Shown here piece after piece: positions 1-6,645 of a stretch of DNA of 33,492 bases. The DNA lies in assembly GCF_026011735.1 (NCBI RefSeq), contig NZ_BRVN01000026.1, positions 1 through 33,492 on the forward strand. Reading direction: 5' to 3'. Numbering within the stretch: position 1 is the stretch's first letter; each line of letters opens with the position of its first letter. The position numbers were made by a program, and so were the translations under genes. Below the pieces are notes generated by a model that was not told where the DNA came from, did not search any database, and saw only the letters and a program-made list of their open reading frames with translations. This stretch comes from Dietzia sp. NCCP-2495. Lineage in GTDB: Bacteria; Actinomycetota; Actinomycetes; Mycobacteriales; Mycobacteriaceae.

Positions 1-2
1 AG

Positions 3-149
3 CCGAGTTACTGGGCTGGTCGGTGGGCGGAATTCAAGAGGATTTGGCGCCTTAGCTGGAAGCCGCCCGAAACTCGGATAACGATGGCCCTCTCGGTGAT
101 CATGATCGTCGTCAGACTCATCATGACGTACTTCGAAAGCTATTCGTGA
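3..149 (+). CDS. Small membrane protein, 5' end outside window (paralogue of next gene)
   Basis: The frame is open from the window edge and ends at TGA 147-149, giving 48 visible residues. It begins PSYWAGRWAEFKRIWRLSW and continues into a single hydrophobic segment (about residues 27-42). The stretch aligns by eye with residues 35-80 of the next gene: PSYWAGRWAEFK against PGYWARWWVEFK, followed in both by a basic linker and one membrane helix. The two are therefore tandem paralogues that have diverged. I do not recognise the family. A polymorphic-toxin immunity protein is one possibility, based only on the tandem arrangement and on the glycine-rich fragment that lies between the copies. Confidence 0.55.
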   Translation, partial: PSYWAGRWAEFKRIWRLSWKPPETRITMALSVIMIVVRLIMTYFESYS

Positions 150-219
150 TCAACTAGGCGCTGGCGTAGGTGCAGCGGTCGGCTCGTATTTTGGCCAGAA
201 GGCTGGCGACAAGGCTTAA
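127..219 (+). other. Glycine-rich fragment, possible toxin C-terminus remnant
   Basis: A short open frame without a plausible start codon encodes a peptide ending GAAVGSYFGQKAGDKA and stops at TAA 217-219. The alternating small residues (GAGVGAAVG) look like a glycine zipper. The stop overlaps the Shine-Dalgarno of the next gene, as the end of a toxin gene abuts its immunity gene in polymorphic-toxin loci. Without a start it can only be a remnant. It may also be chance, because the piece is short. Confidence 0.25.
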
Positions 220-232
220 GAGGAGTTTGTTG

Positions 233-505
233 ATGACCGGTCCGAGTGAGGACTTTGGCCACCGTGAAGGCCGTGAGACTCTGGGCCAGTCGGAGGATCG
301 AGGCGTTCCCTACGAGTACCCCTCGCTCGATGAGCAGCCGGGCTATTGGGCTCGCTGGTGGGTGGAATTCAAAAAGCGGCTGCGTCAAAGCTGGGACAAT
401 GATCCTGTGAGTCGGGTAACGCTGATCCTCTCAGCGATCGTGTTCTTCGGCATGACTATCTGGGGATTGATCAACAAGTATTTGGTGCCGTTAGTGTTTC
501 CATGA
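233..505 (+). CDS. Small single-pass membrane protein, paralogue of preceding gene
   Basis: Encodes 90 residues. The ATG at 233 was preferred over an upstream in-frame GTG at 170 because AGGAG (221-225) lies seven bases before it. Residues 1-34 are hydrophilic and acidic, residues 35-52 hold the aromatic-basic patch PGYWARWWVEFKKRLRQSW, and residues 60-85 form one transmembrane helix with a short C-terminal tail. This suggests an inner-membrane protein with a cytoplasmic N-terminus. The patch and helix are shared with the partial gene ending at 149, so this is the second copy of a tandem duplication. Base composition looks less GC-rich than in the genes from 572 onwards, consistent with acquired DNA. 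Function is unknown; an immunity protein is a guess from context. Confidence 0.6.
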   Translation: MTGPSEDFGHREGRETLGQSEDRGVPYEYPSLDEQPGYWARWWVEFKKRLRQSWDNDPVSRVTLILSAIVFFGMTIWGLINKYLVPLVFP

Positions 506-621
506 GGATGACGTGGTCCAGCGTTGTCGTCTTCCTCTCTTTCCTTTTCGCCCTGCGGCTAGACCTCGCGGTCAGAAGGTCTTGGCGTCGATCACGAACC
601 GGTAGCGCACATCTGAGCTGA
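502..621 (+). CDS. Possible 39-residue hydrophobic ORF coupled to preceding gene
   Basis: An ATG at 502 overlaps the preceding stop in the ATGA arrangement. It opens a 39-codon frame with a hydrophobic run (SSVVVFLSFLFALRL) followed by basic residues, ending at TGA 619-621 inside the 3' end of the opposing alcohol dehydrogenase gene. The overlap with a convergent gene and the basic tail suggest a gene truncated at this junction rather than an intact one. It has no recognisable family and could be spurious. Confidence 0.25.
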   Translation: MRMTWSSVVVFLSFLFALRLDLAVRRSWRRSRTGSAHLS

Positions 622-1630
622 CCACGCGGTCGTAGGCTTCGTTGATCTTGTCCGCCGAGATGAGTTCGATCTGCGCGGTGATGCCGTGCTCGGCGCAGAA
701 GTCGAGCATCTCCTGGGTCTCGGGGATGCCGCCGATCATCGAGCCGGTGAGGATCTTGCGGCCGCCGGTCACCGAGCCCGCGCGCAGCGACATGGGCTCG
801 CTCGGGATCCCGATCTCGACCATCACCCCACGTGGGCGGAGGGCGGCCAGGTAGCGGTCCAGTGGCAGGTTCGCGGACACCGTGTTGAGGATGACGTCGA
901 AGCTCCCGCGCAGAGACCGGAGAGTCTGCATGCCCTCCTCACCTGCGGTCGCGTAGTGCTCCACGGCGCCGAACTTCAGTGAATCCTCGCGCTTGGAGGT
1001 GGTCTGCGACAAGACTGTGACCTCGGCGCCCATCGCCACGGCGAGTTGCACGCCCACGTGTCCGAGCCCGCCCATGCCGATCACCGCGACTTTTGAACCA
1101 GGGCCGACGTTCCACTGCCGTAGCGGCGAGAACATGGTGACACCCGCGCACAGCAGTGGTGTGGCGGCTGCCGGATCCAGGTCCTCGGGTACGGAGACGA
1201 CCATGCGCTCCTCCACCACGATGTGTGTCGAATATCCGCCCTGCGTGGTGGTGCCCTCGACCGAGTCCTCGGGCAGCGGGGAGCCGTAGGTCATGACGGC
1301 CCCGCGCTCGCATTCCTGCTCCTGGCCGGCCTCGCATGAGGAGCACTCGTGGCACGCGCCCACCATGCAGCCGACGCCCACGCGGTCGCCGACCGAGTGC
1401 CGGGTGACCTCCGAGCCGACCTCGCGGACGATGCCGACGATCTCGTGGCCCGGCGTGGTGGGGTACACGGTTCGCCCCCACTCGCCGCGCGCGTGGTGGA
1501 TGTCGGAGTGGCAGATGCCGGCGAACTCGGTCTCGATGAGCACGTCCAGCGGGCCGGTGTCGCGGCGGTGGATGGTGGTCTTCTCCAGCGGTGCGTCCGG
1601 TGCGATCGCGGTGACGGCGGCGACGTCCAT
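572..1630 (-). CDS. Zinc-dependent NAD(P) alcohol dehydrogenase (MDR family, cinnamyl-alcohol/YahK-like)
   Basis: Encodes 352 residues, the usual length for this family. It should interconvert an alcohol and an aldehyde with NAD(P)H in the cytoplasm. Catalytic zinc ligands are C40 in GICHSDIHHARGEWG and H62-E63 in PGHEIVG. The structural zinc site is the cluster C93, C96, C99 and C107. The Rossmann motif GMGGLGHVG follows near residue 180. The ATG at 1630 was chosen over an upstream in-frame ATG because GGGAGAG lies just before it and the extra 29 residues are not family-like. The gene stands alone, facing away from the acyl-CoA synthetase across a 442-base region with repeats. The substrate is unknown. 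GHEIVG and the HHARGEW context fit the CAD/YahK aldehyde-reductase branch better than class III or short-chain-alcohol enzymes. Confidence 0.93.
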   Translation of the reverse strand: MDVAAVTAIAPDAPLEKTTIHRRDTGPLDVLIETEFAGICHSDIHHARGEWGRTVYPTTPGHEIVGIVREVGSEVTRHSVGDRVGVGCMVGACHECSSCEAGQEQECERGAVMTYGSPLPEDSVEGTTTQGGYSTHIVVEERMVVSVPEDLDPAAATPLLCAGVTMFSPLRQWNVGPGSKVAVIGMGGLGHVGVQLAVAMGAEVTVLSQTTSKREDSLKFGAVEHYATAGEEGMQTLRSLRGSFDVILNTVSANLPLDRYLAALRPRGVMVEIGIPSEPMSLRAGSVTGGRKILTGSMIGGIPETQEMLDFCAEHGITAQIELISADKINEAYDRVVSSDVRYRFVIDAKTF

Positions 1631-1778
1631 GTTGCTCTCCCAGGGGTCGAGGCGAGTGGTCCTTCCGCCACAGTAATGATTTGCGGCATCTCCCACCGGC
1701 GGCCTGGCGCCTCTCACCCGCGGCCTCCCGCCACTCGCCGGCAGCGCGGTCGCCCGAACAGGGGACCTCCGGACCAGT

Positions 1779-1842
1779 AGCCGTCACTCCGGTACGTTTT
1801 TCGAGAAATCCACCTGGGAGAACGCTGACCGGAGTGACGGCT
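1779..1842. repeat. 15-bp perfect inverted repeat with 34-bp loop
   Basis: AGCCGTCACTCCGGT at 1779-1793 is the exact reverse complement of the sequence at 1828-1842. It sits between two divergent genes, so it is not in a terminator position. The arms could be two regulator half-sites or operators, or a large hairpin in an untranslated leader. Confidence 0.7.
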
Positions 1843-1940
1843 GAGGCCGAGCAGGGGGCGCGGAGGCCGAGCAGGGGGCGCTGAGGCCGAGCAGGGGGCG
1901 CTGAGGCCGAGCAGGGGGCGCTGAGGGCGAGCGGGGGAGT
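1841..1940. repeat. Tandem array of a 20-bp unit (four copies plus one degenerate)
   Basis: CTGAGGCCGAGCAGGGGGCG is repeated head to tail at 1841, 1861 (first two bases CG), 1881 and 1901, with a decayed fifth copy at 1921-1940. The first copy starts at the edge of the 15-bp inverted repeat. There are no spacers, so this is a minisatellite and not CRISPR. It lies about 80 bases upstream of the likely promoter of the acyl-CoA synthetase. Confidence 0.9.
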
Positions 1941-1992
1941 CGCTGCGAGCGTGCAGAGGAGTCAGCACCAGCACCAGGCATTTCGGCAAGTC

Positions 1993-2022
1993 CTGACGTC
2001 TGTCAGCGGAGTTGACTATGAT
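1993..2022 (+). promoter_or_regulatory. Promoter and operator-like palindrome upstream of acyl-CoA synthetase
   Basis: TATGAT (2017-2022) is a good -10 box. The -35 region 17-18 bases upstream (CTGACG, 1993-1998) lies inside a perfect inverted repeat CTGAC-GTCT-GTCAG (1993-2006). A regulator bound there would block the -35 element. Transcription would start near 2029, leaving a leader of about 44 bases. Confidence 0.5.
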
Positions 2023-2072
2023 ACACATCACACCCCTCCGAGATTCCCCCCAGTGACCCCGAAGGACCCTCC

Positions 2073-3779
2073 ATGGCCGACACCGTCCGCGCCCAGCTCC
2101 TCCGCCACGCCGAGTCGGACGTGCCCGCGATCCGCTACGAGGACACCTCGATTACCTGGCGTGACTACCTCGCCGGCGCGGCCAAGCGTGCGGGCGCGAT
2201 CGAGGAGGTCCTGCGCGGGGTGTGGACGCACAACACGCACGGCATCGGCAGCGGTCCCCGGCACGTGGCCACGCTGCTGGAGAACACCCCGGAGATGCTG
2301 TATGCCCTGGCAGCGGGCGCGCTCGGGGGATACGTGACGGTCGGCCTCAACGCCACCCGCCGCGGCGAGAGCTTGGCGCGCGACATCCGCCGGTCCGACT
2401 GCCAGGTCATCCTCACCGATTCGGAGCTCAAGCACCTGCTCGACGGCCTGGACCTGGGCCAGACGACCGTGATCGACACGGACTCGACCGAGTGGGCGGC
2501 GCTGGTCGAGGCCGCGCAGGCGCCCGCGGACCCGCCGGAGGTCACGGCGCAGGACCCGTTCATGCTCATCTTCACCTCGGGCACCTCGGGCGACCCCAAG
2601 GCGGTGCAGGTCGGCAACTTCACGGTGACCATGTCCGGGGAGAACCTGGCGGACCGGTTCGACCTGACCCCGGACGACGTGACGTACCTGTCCATGCCGT
2701 TGTTCCACTCCAACGCGATCATGGGCGGGTTCTCGCCGGCCATCGCGGCGGGCGCGACCATGGCGCTGGCCCGCCGGTTCAGCGCGACCCGCTTCGGCGA
2801 GGACCTGCGCCGCTACGGCGTGACCTACATGAACTACGTGGGAAAGCCGCTCGCCTACATCCTCGACACCCCGCCCCGACCCGACGACGCGGACACGACC
2901 CTGCGCGTGGCGTTCGGCAACGAGGCGGCGCCCAAGGACATCCCGGCCTTTGCCGAGCGCTTCGGCTGCACGGTCGTGGACGCCTACGGCTCGACCGAGC
3001 TGGCGATCATCGTCGTCCGCACCGAACACTCACCGCTGACGTCCATCGGGGAGCCGTTCCCGGGGGTCGCCGTGTACGACCCCGTCACCGGGGTCGAATG
3101 TCCCCGCGCGATATTCGACGACGACGGCGCCGTGACCAATCTCGACGAGTGTGTCGGTGAACTCGTGAACTCTGAGGGCGCCGGATTCTTCGCCGGCTAC
3201 TACAACGACGAGCAGGCCACCTCGGACCGCATGCGCGACGGCATGTACTGGTCCGGCGACCTGGCCTACCGCGACGCCGACGGGCACATCTACCTGGCCG
3301 GACGCACCGGGGACTGGCTGCGCGTGGACGGAGAGAACCTCGCGACCGGCATCGTCGAGGAGATCATCCTCCGTCACCCGGCCACGTCCCGCGTCGCGGT
3401 GTACGGGCTGCCCGATCCGCGCGGGGTGGGTGACCAGCTGGCCGCGGCGATCGTCCCCCGACACGACAGCACGCTCGACCCCGAGGAATTCCGTGAGTTC
3501 CTCGCCGCCCAGCCAGACCTGTCGCCCAAGGCGTGGCCACGCTGGGTCCGGATCGCCCGCGACCTGCCCACCACCGCCACCAACAAGGTCCTCAAGCGCG
3601 AGCTGATCCGGCAGGGCGTGGGCCACGTCGGTGGGTCGGACGCGGACGGGCCTGACGCAGCCGGGCCTGACGCAGCCGGACGGGACACTGCCGGGCCCGA
3701 CACCTGGTGGGAGCGCGAGGAACGGGGCACCGCCTACTCGCACCTGGCGGGACCGGTGAACGCGCCGAGCGCGAGCTGA
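2073..3779 (+). CDS. AMP-dependent acyl-CoA synthetase (FadD family)
   Basis: Encodes 568 residues. It should activate a carboxylic acid, probably a fatty acid, through an acyl-AMP to the CoA thioester. The P-loop-like A3 motif TSGTSGDPKAVQ is at about residues 168-179, the A5 motif YGSTEL near 310, and the hinge region SGDLAYRDADGHIYLAGRTG near 393-412. The A10 lysine is in TNKVLKREL near 508. Beyond that, about 50 residues form a low-complexity acidic tail containing GPDAA repeats encoded by a 15-bp tandem repeat at 3648-3707; this is unusual for the family. The ATG at 2073 follows GAAGGAC. The next gene starts within its stop codon, so acid activation and the flavin-dependent oxidoreductase are probably made together. 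A FadD17-like assignment is possible but not certain. Confidence 0.92.
   Translation: MADTVRAQLLRHAESDVPAIRYEDTSITWRDYLAGAAKRAGAIEEVLRGVWTHNTHGIGSGPRHVATLLENTPEMLYALAAGALGGYVTVGLNATRRGESLARDIRRSDCQVILTDSELKHLLDGLDLGQTTVIDTDSTEWAALVEAAQAPADPPEVTAQDPFMLIFTSGTSGDPKAVQVGNFTVTMSGENLADRFDLTPDDVTYLSMPLFHSNAIMGGFSPAIAAGATMALARRFSATRFGEDLRRYGVTYMNYVGKPLAYILDTPPRPDDADTTLRVAFGNEAAPKDIPAFAERFGCTVVDAYGSTELAIIVVRTEHSPLTSIGEPFPGVAVYDPVTGVECPRAIFDDDGAVTNLDECVGELVNSEGAGFFAGYYNDEQATSDRMRDGMYWSGDLAYRDADGHIYLAGRTGDWLRVDGENLATGIVEEIILRHPATSRVAVYGLPDPRGVGDQLAAAIVPRHDSTLDPEEFREFLAAQPDLSPKAWPRWVRIARDLPTTATNKVLKRELIRQGVGHVGGSDADGPDAAGPDAAGRDTAGPDTWWEREERGTAYSHLAGPVNAPSAS
3648..3707 (+). repeat. 15-bp in-frame tandem repeat in acyl-CoA synthetase tail
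   Basis: GGGCCTGACGCAGCC occurs exactly at 3648-3662 and 3663-3677, followed by two diverged copies up to 3707. Because the unit is a multiple of three it adds GPDAA pentapeptides without breaking the frame. Copy number could vary between strains. Confidence 0.8.
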
Positions 3780-4774
3780 TGGTCTACGTCGTCACGCGCT
3801 TCGACTTCCGGGCGCCCGGCGCCGGGCCGGGGGAGCGCCGCGACCGCTACCGCGCGGCTCTGGACCTGGCCAGCTACGCCGAGGAGACCGGGCACGACGC
3901 GATCAACCTGTCCGAGCACCACGGCTCGGCCGACGGCTACCTGCCGTCCCCGCTCGTCGTGGCCCCGGCCGTCGCGGCGGTGACGTCGACGATCCCGATC
4001 TCGGTGTGGGCACTCAACGCGCCGCTGTATGACCCGGTCCGCCTGGCCGAGGACATCGCGGTGCTCGACCACCTCTCGGCGGGCCGAATCAGCTACACGT
4101 TCGGGATCGGCTACCGGCCATCCGAGTACGCGCTGCACTCCCGGCAGTGGCGAGGGCGCGGCGCCCGGCTCGAGGCGATGCTCGAGACCATGCTCGCCGC
4201 GTGGCGGGGCGAGGCCGTGGGCGACGAGCCGGCGGACGGCTCCCCGCGGCAGACCGTCACCCCGCCGCCGTACAGCCAGCCGCACCCGCTGATCTTCCTC
4301 GGAGGCGGGGCGGCAGCCGCGCGGCGGGCCGGGCGACTGGGCATGCACTACCAACCGCAACTCGACGATCCCGCCCTCGAGACGCTCTACCGGGACGAAT
4401 GCGCCGCCCACGGGCGGAAGCCGGGCCTCGTCGTCGTCCCCGTTCCCGGACCCGCGACGGTGTTCTGCGCCGCCGACCCGGACCGGTTCTGGGCGGACCA
4501 CGGCCCCCACCTCCTCGCCGACGCGCGCGGATACCGGGAGTGGCACGTGGGCGAGGAGCGCGGCTCGTTCGTGCAGTCCGACGCCCGCACCGTCGATGAA
4601 CTGCGCGCCGAGGGCGTCTACGTGGTGGCCACGCCCGAGGACCTGGTGCGGCGGGTGCGCGACGGCGAGCTCGGGCTCATCACGTGCCACCCGCTGTGCG
4701 GCGGCATGCCGATCGAGGCGGCGTGGGAGTCGATGGAGCTCCTGGGCGAGAAGGTGCTGCCGCGGATCCGGTGA
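3779..4774 (+). CDS. LLM-class flavin-dependent oxidoreductase (luciferase-like)
   Basis: Encodes 331 residues from the ATG at 3779, which shares one base with the upstream stop (TGATG), so translation is probably coupled. The sequence is a bacterial-luciferase-type TIM barrel: an N-terminal strand and helix with ASYAEETGHDAINLSEHHGS (about residues 39-58), then SPLVVAPAVAAVTSTIPISV, then the typical RLAEDIAVLDHLSAGRISY segment and GIGYRPSEYA. It probably uses FMN or F420 as cofactor for an oxygenation or oxidation reaction. HDAINLSEHHG resembles the flavin-binding EHH region of many actinobacterial members. The coupling to an acyl-CoA synthetase suggests that it acts on an acid or acyl-CoA in the same catabolic path. 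The substrate cannot be read from sequence. Confidence 0.9.
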   Translation: MVYVVTRFDFRAPGAGPGERRDRYRAALDLASYAEETGHDAINLSEHHGSADGYLPSPLVVAPAVAAVTSTIPISVWALNAPLYDPVRLAEDIAVLDHLSAGRISYTFGIGYRPSEYALHSRQWRGRGARLEAMLETMLAAWRGEAVGDEPADGSPRQTVTPPPYSQPHPLIFLGGGAAAARRAGRLGMHYQPQLDDPALETLYRDECAAHGRKPGLVVVPVPGPATVFCAADPDRFWADHGPHLLADARGYREWHVGEERGSFVQSDARTVDELRAEGVYVVATPEDLVRRVRDGELGLITCHPLCGGMPIEAAWESMELLGEKVLPRIR

Positions 4775-4800
4775 AGGGCGCGCGCCGCCGCCGACGGCCG

Positions 4801-4806
4801 TAGTCT
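4801..4806 (+). promoter_or_regulatory. -10 box of a leaderless promoter (DoxX-like gene)
   Basis: TAGTCT is followed by seven bases and then ATG 4814, the spacing expected when transcription starts at the A of the start codon. There is no Shine-Dalgarno. This favours ATG 4814 over GTG 4808. Confidence 0.6.
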
Positions 4807-4813
4807 CGTGGCC

Positions 4814-5194
4814 ATGAGGTACGAGACCGCGAAGACCGTGAAGTACTGGGCCATGCCCGCCGCTCTGGGCGCGATGGGCGTGCTGCACTTCGTGGCGCCG
4901 AAGCCCTTCGACGGGTTGATCCCGCCCGAGCTCCCCGGCAGCCGTCGTGCCTGGACCTACGGCTCCGGTGTCGCCGAGCTCGCGGTGGCCGGCCTGCTCG
5001 CGCGCCCGGACACGCGCGCGCTGGGCGGGGCGGCGGCAACGGCCCTGTTCGTGGGCGTGTTCCCCGGAAATCTGCAGATGGTGCGCGCATACCGCAATAA
5101 GCCTGTCTGGCCCCACAAAGTCGTCGCATGGGGCCGGCTGCCGCTGCAGATCCCGATGATCCTCGCTGCAGACAAGATCCGCCGCGGGGCGTGA
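4814..5194 (+). CDS. DoxX-like small integral membrane protein
   Basis: Encodes 126 residues (128 if the GTG at 4808 is used). About four hydrophobic segments are visible: WAMPAALGAMGVLHFV, the AELAVAGLLA region, GGAAATALFVGVF, and LPLQIPMILAA. The phrases GVLHFVAPKPFDGLIPPELPG and FPGNLQMVRAYRNKP are typical of DoxX-like predicted membrane proteins (COG4270). The biochemical role of this family is not established; relatives have been linked to redox and thiol stress. The start was chosen by the leaderless promoter spacing. The last four bases are shared with the start of the next gene (GTGA), which implies co-translation with a secreted cysteine-containing protein. Confidence 0.8.
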   Translation: MRYETAKTVKYWAMPAALGAMGVLHFVAPKPFDGLIPPELPGSRRAWTYGSGVAELAVAGLLARPDTRALGGAAATALFVGVFPGNLQMVRAYRNKPVWPHKVVAWGRLPLQIPMILAADKIRRGA

Positions 5195-5652
5195 ACGTAC
5201 GGGGCCCGAGTGTGGGGCTAGTCCTGGCGGCGGCGGGCTCGGCGATCCTGGTCGTCGCCGTGGGGGTGGCGATCATCCTGCTGCTCCGGGGTCCCGGGGA
5301 CGACGGCGCGGGGGCCGGCGCGGGGGCGGCACCCGCCACCTCGGACCCGGCCGGGGCGGGGTCGTCGTCGGCGGTCGACCCCGACGCGCCGCCCGGGGTC
5401 CTCGAACAGTGCAGTGACGACGGCGGACCGACCCTGCCGCGCTCTGGCCGGGGGACAGACGCCACCAGCTGCGCGTTCGCCGTCGCGGTGCACGAGGCGT
5501 ACTTCCGCACGGCCCGCCCCGGCGACCCCGCGCAGGTCGAGGCGGTGAGTCCGACGACCGGCCAGAGCTACCAGATGGGCTGCATCGAGAACCACAATAA
5601 CGGCGGCATCATCTGCCGGGGCGGGGACAATGCGGTGGTGTTCCTGTACTGA
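5191..5652 (+). CDS. Membrane-anchored or secreted protein with four-cysteine C-terminal domain
   Basis: Encodes 153 residues from GTG 5191, which overlaps the upstream stop by four bases; an earlier in-frame ATG at 5128 would run through the upstream gene. A hydrophobic segment (VGLVLAAAGSAILVVAVGVA, about residues 8-33) acts as anchor or signal. An Ala-Gly-Ser-Pro linker follows, then a compact domain with cysteines in LEQCSDDGG, ATSCAFA, MGCIE and IICRGG, enough for two disulfides outside the membrane. The block CAFAVAVHEAYF...SPTTGQSYQM...GGDNAVVFLY recalls extracellular sensor-like domains of unknown function found in mycolic-acid actinomycetes, some attached to Ser/Thr kinases; this is from memory. 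The paired DoxX-like protein could help with disulfide formation, which is inference. Confidence 0.75.
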   Translation: MNVRGPSVGLVLAAAGSAILVVAVGVAIILLLRGPGDDGAGAGAGAAPATSDPAGAGSSSAVDPDAPPGVLEQCSDDGGPTLPRSGRGTDATSCAFAVAVHEAYFRTARPGDPAQVEAVSPTTGQSYQMGCIENHNNGGIICRGGDNAVVFLY

Positions 5653-5658
5653 GCCCCG

Positions 5659-6645
5659 TCACCCCGCCAGCGTGCGGCTCTTGACCTCCTCGGGCGCGAA
5701 CGACGCCTCGATCGACGTGCGCGCGCACCGGGTGAGCACCTCGCGCGGCACGCCCGTCCGCTCCTCGGCAAGCACGTACTCGTCCACCACGTCGGCACCG
5801 AACAGCAGCGGGTCGTCGGCATTGATCGAGCACCGCACGCCGGCCTCGAGCAGCCGCGGCAGCGGGTGCTCCTCCAGCGAGGGGTACACGTCCAGCACGA
5901 CGTTTGAGGTCGGGCACACGTCCAGGCAGGTCCCGCGCTCGGCCAGAAGCTCCAGCACCCTGGGGTCCTCCACCGCGCGCACGCCGTGCTGGATCCGGTC
6001 CACGCCCAGCTCGAGTGCCGCCCGCACCTCCTCGGGCCCGGCGAGCTCGCCCGCGTGCGGCACCACCCCGAGCCCGGCCTCGCGCGCGATCGCGAACGCC
6101 CCGGCCGCGTCGGCCACGGGGTTGCCGCGCTCGTCCGCGACCAGACCCACCGCGACCACGCCGCGGTCGGCGAACCGCGCGGCAAGCCGGGCGGCCTCCA
6201 GTGCGTGCTCGGGCCCGGCGCCCCGGTCGATGCTCACGATCGCCCCGGTCCACACACCGTGCCGACGACCGGCTTCGATCGCGGTGGGCAGGATGAACTC
6301 GAGCGCGTCCTCGGCGCTGCCGAACGCCGCCGCCTTCTCGGGGATCGACGCGAACTCCAGCGCCACCACGCCCTGCGCGGCCGCGTCGGCCATCACCTCG
6401 TCGAGCAGCCTCGCCACGCGCTCCGGGGTGCGCAGGAGGCCGATCAGGACGCCGTACGCGGCGAGGAACCGCGTGAAATCCGGATAGCTGACCAGCGGGG
6501 GAACGGCGATGCCGTCGTCGCTGCACCACTGCCTCAGCGTGGACTCCCGCATGGCCGCCTCGAGGTGCACGTGCAGGTGCGCCTTGGGCAGGCCGGAGTA
6601 GAACTCCCGCGCGGTCATCGCGCCCGCGGGATGCTCCGTCGTCAC
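5659..6645 (-). CDS. Adenosine deaminase family protein
   Basis: Encodes 328 residues from GTG 6645, which overlaps the stop of the upstream symporter gene by four bases (GTGA); an internal ATG at 6618 is the alternative start. The metal-binding motif is LPKAHLHVHLE (H25, H27). HAGE, RIQHGVRA, DVCPTSNVVL and SINADDPLLFG follow in the order seen in adenosine deaminases, which convert adenosine to inosine and ammonia with zinc. The residue after HLE is Ala where most deaminases have Gly (HLEG/HLDG). The true substrate could therefore be another 6-aminopurine such as adenine, a modified nucleoside or aminodeoxyfutalosine. Coupling to a sodium/amino-acid-type symporter is unusual for a purine enzyme. 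Confidence 0.85.
   Translation of the reverse strand: MTTEHPAGAMTAREFYSGLPKAHLHVHLEAAMRESTLRQWCSDDGIAVPPLVSYPDFTRFLAAYGVLIGLLRTPERVARLLDEVMADAAAQGVVALEFASIPEKAAAFGSAEDALEFILPTAIEAGRRHGVWTGAIVSIDRGAGPEHALEAARLAARFADRGVVAVGLVADERGNPVADAAGAFAIAREAGLGVVPHAGELAGPEEVRAALELGVDRIQHGVRAVEDPRVLELLAERGTCLDVCPTSNVVLDVYPSLEEHPLPRLLEAGVRCSINADDPLLFGADVVDEYVLAEERTGVPREVLTRCARTSIEASFAPEEVKSRTLAG

Noticed and set aside
1841-1940. CRISPR-like repeat
   Set aside because: The units abut without spacers and no cas gene is present.
1714-2031. Pro-Leu-rich open frames on the minus strand over the 20-bp repeats
   Set aside because: They translate the tandem repeat as a periodic peptide and have no ribosome binding site or conserved part.
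2028-3029. A 333-codon frame on the minus strand inside the acyl-CoA synthetase
   Set aside because: The opposite strand encodes clear adenylation motifs; this frame is Arg/Val/Gly-rich with no homology.
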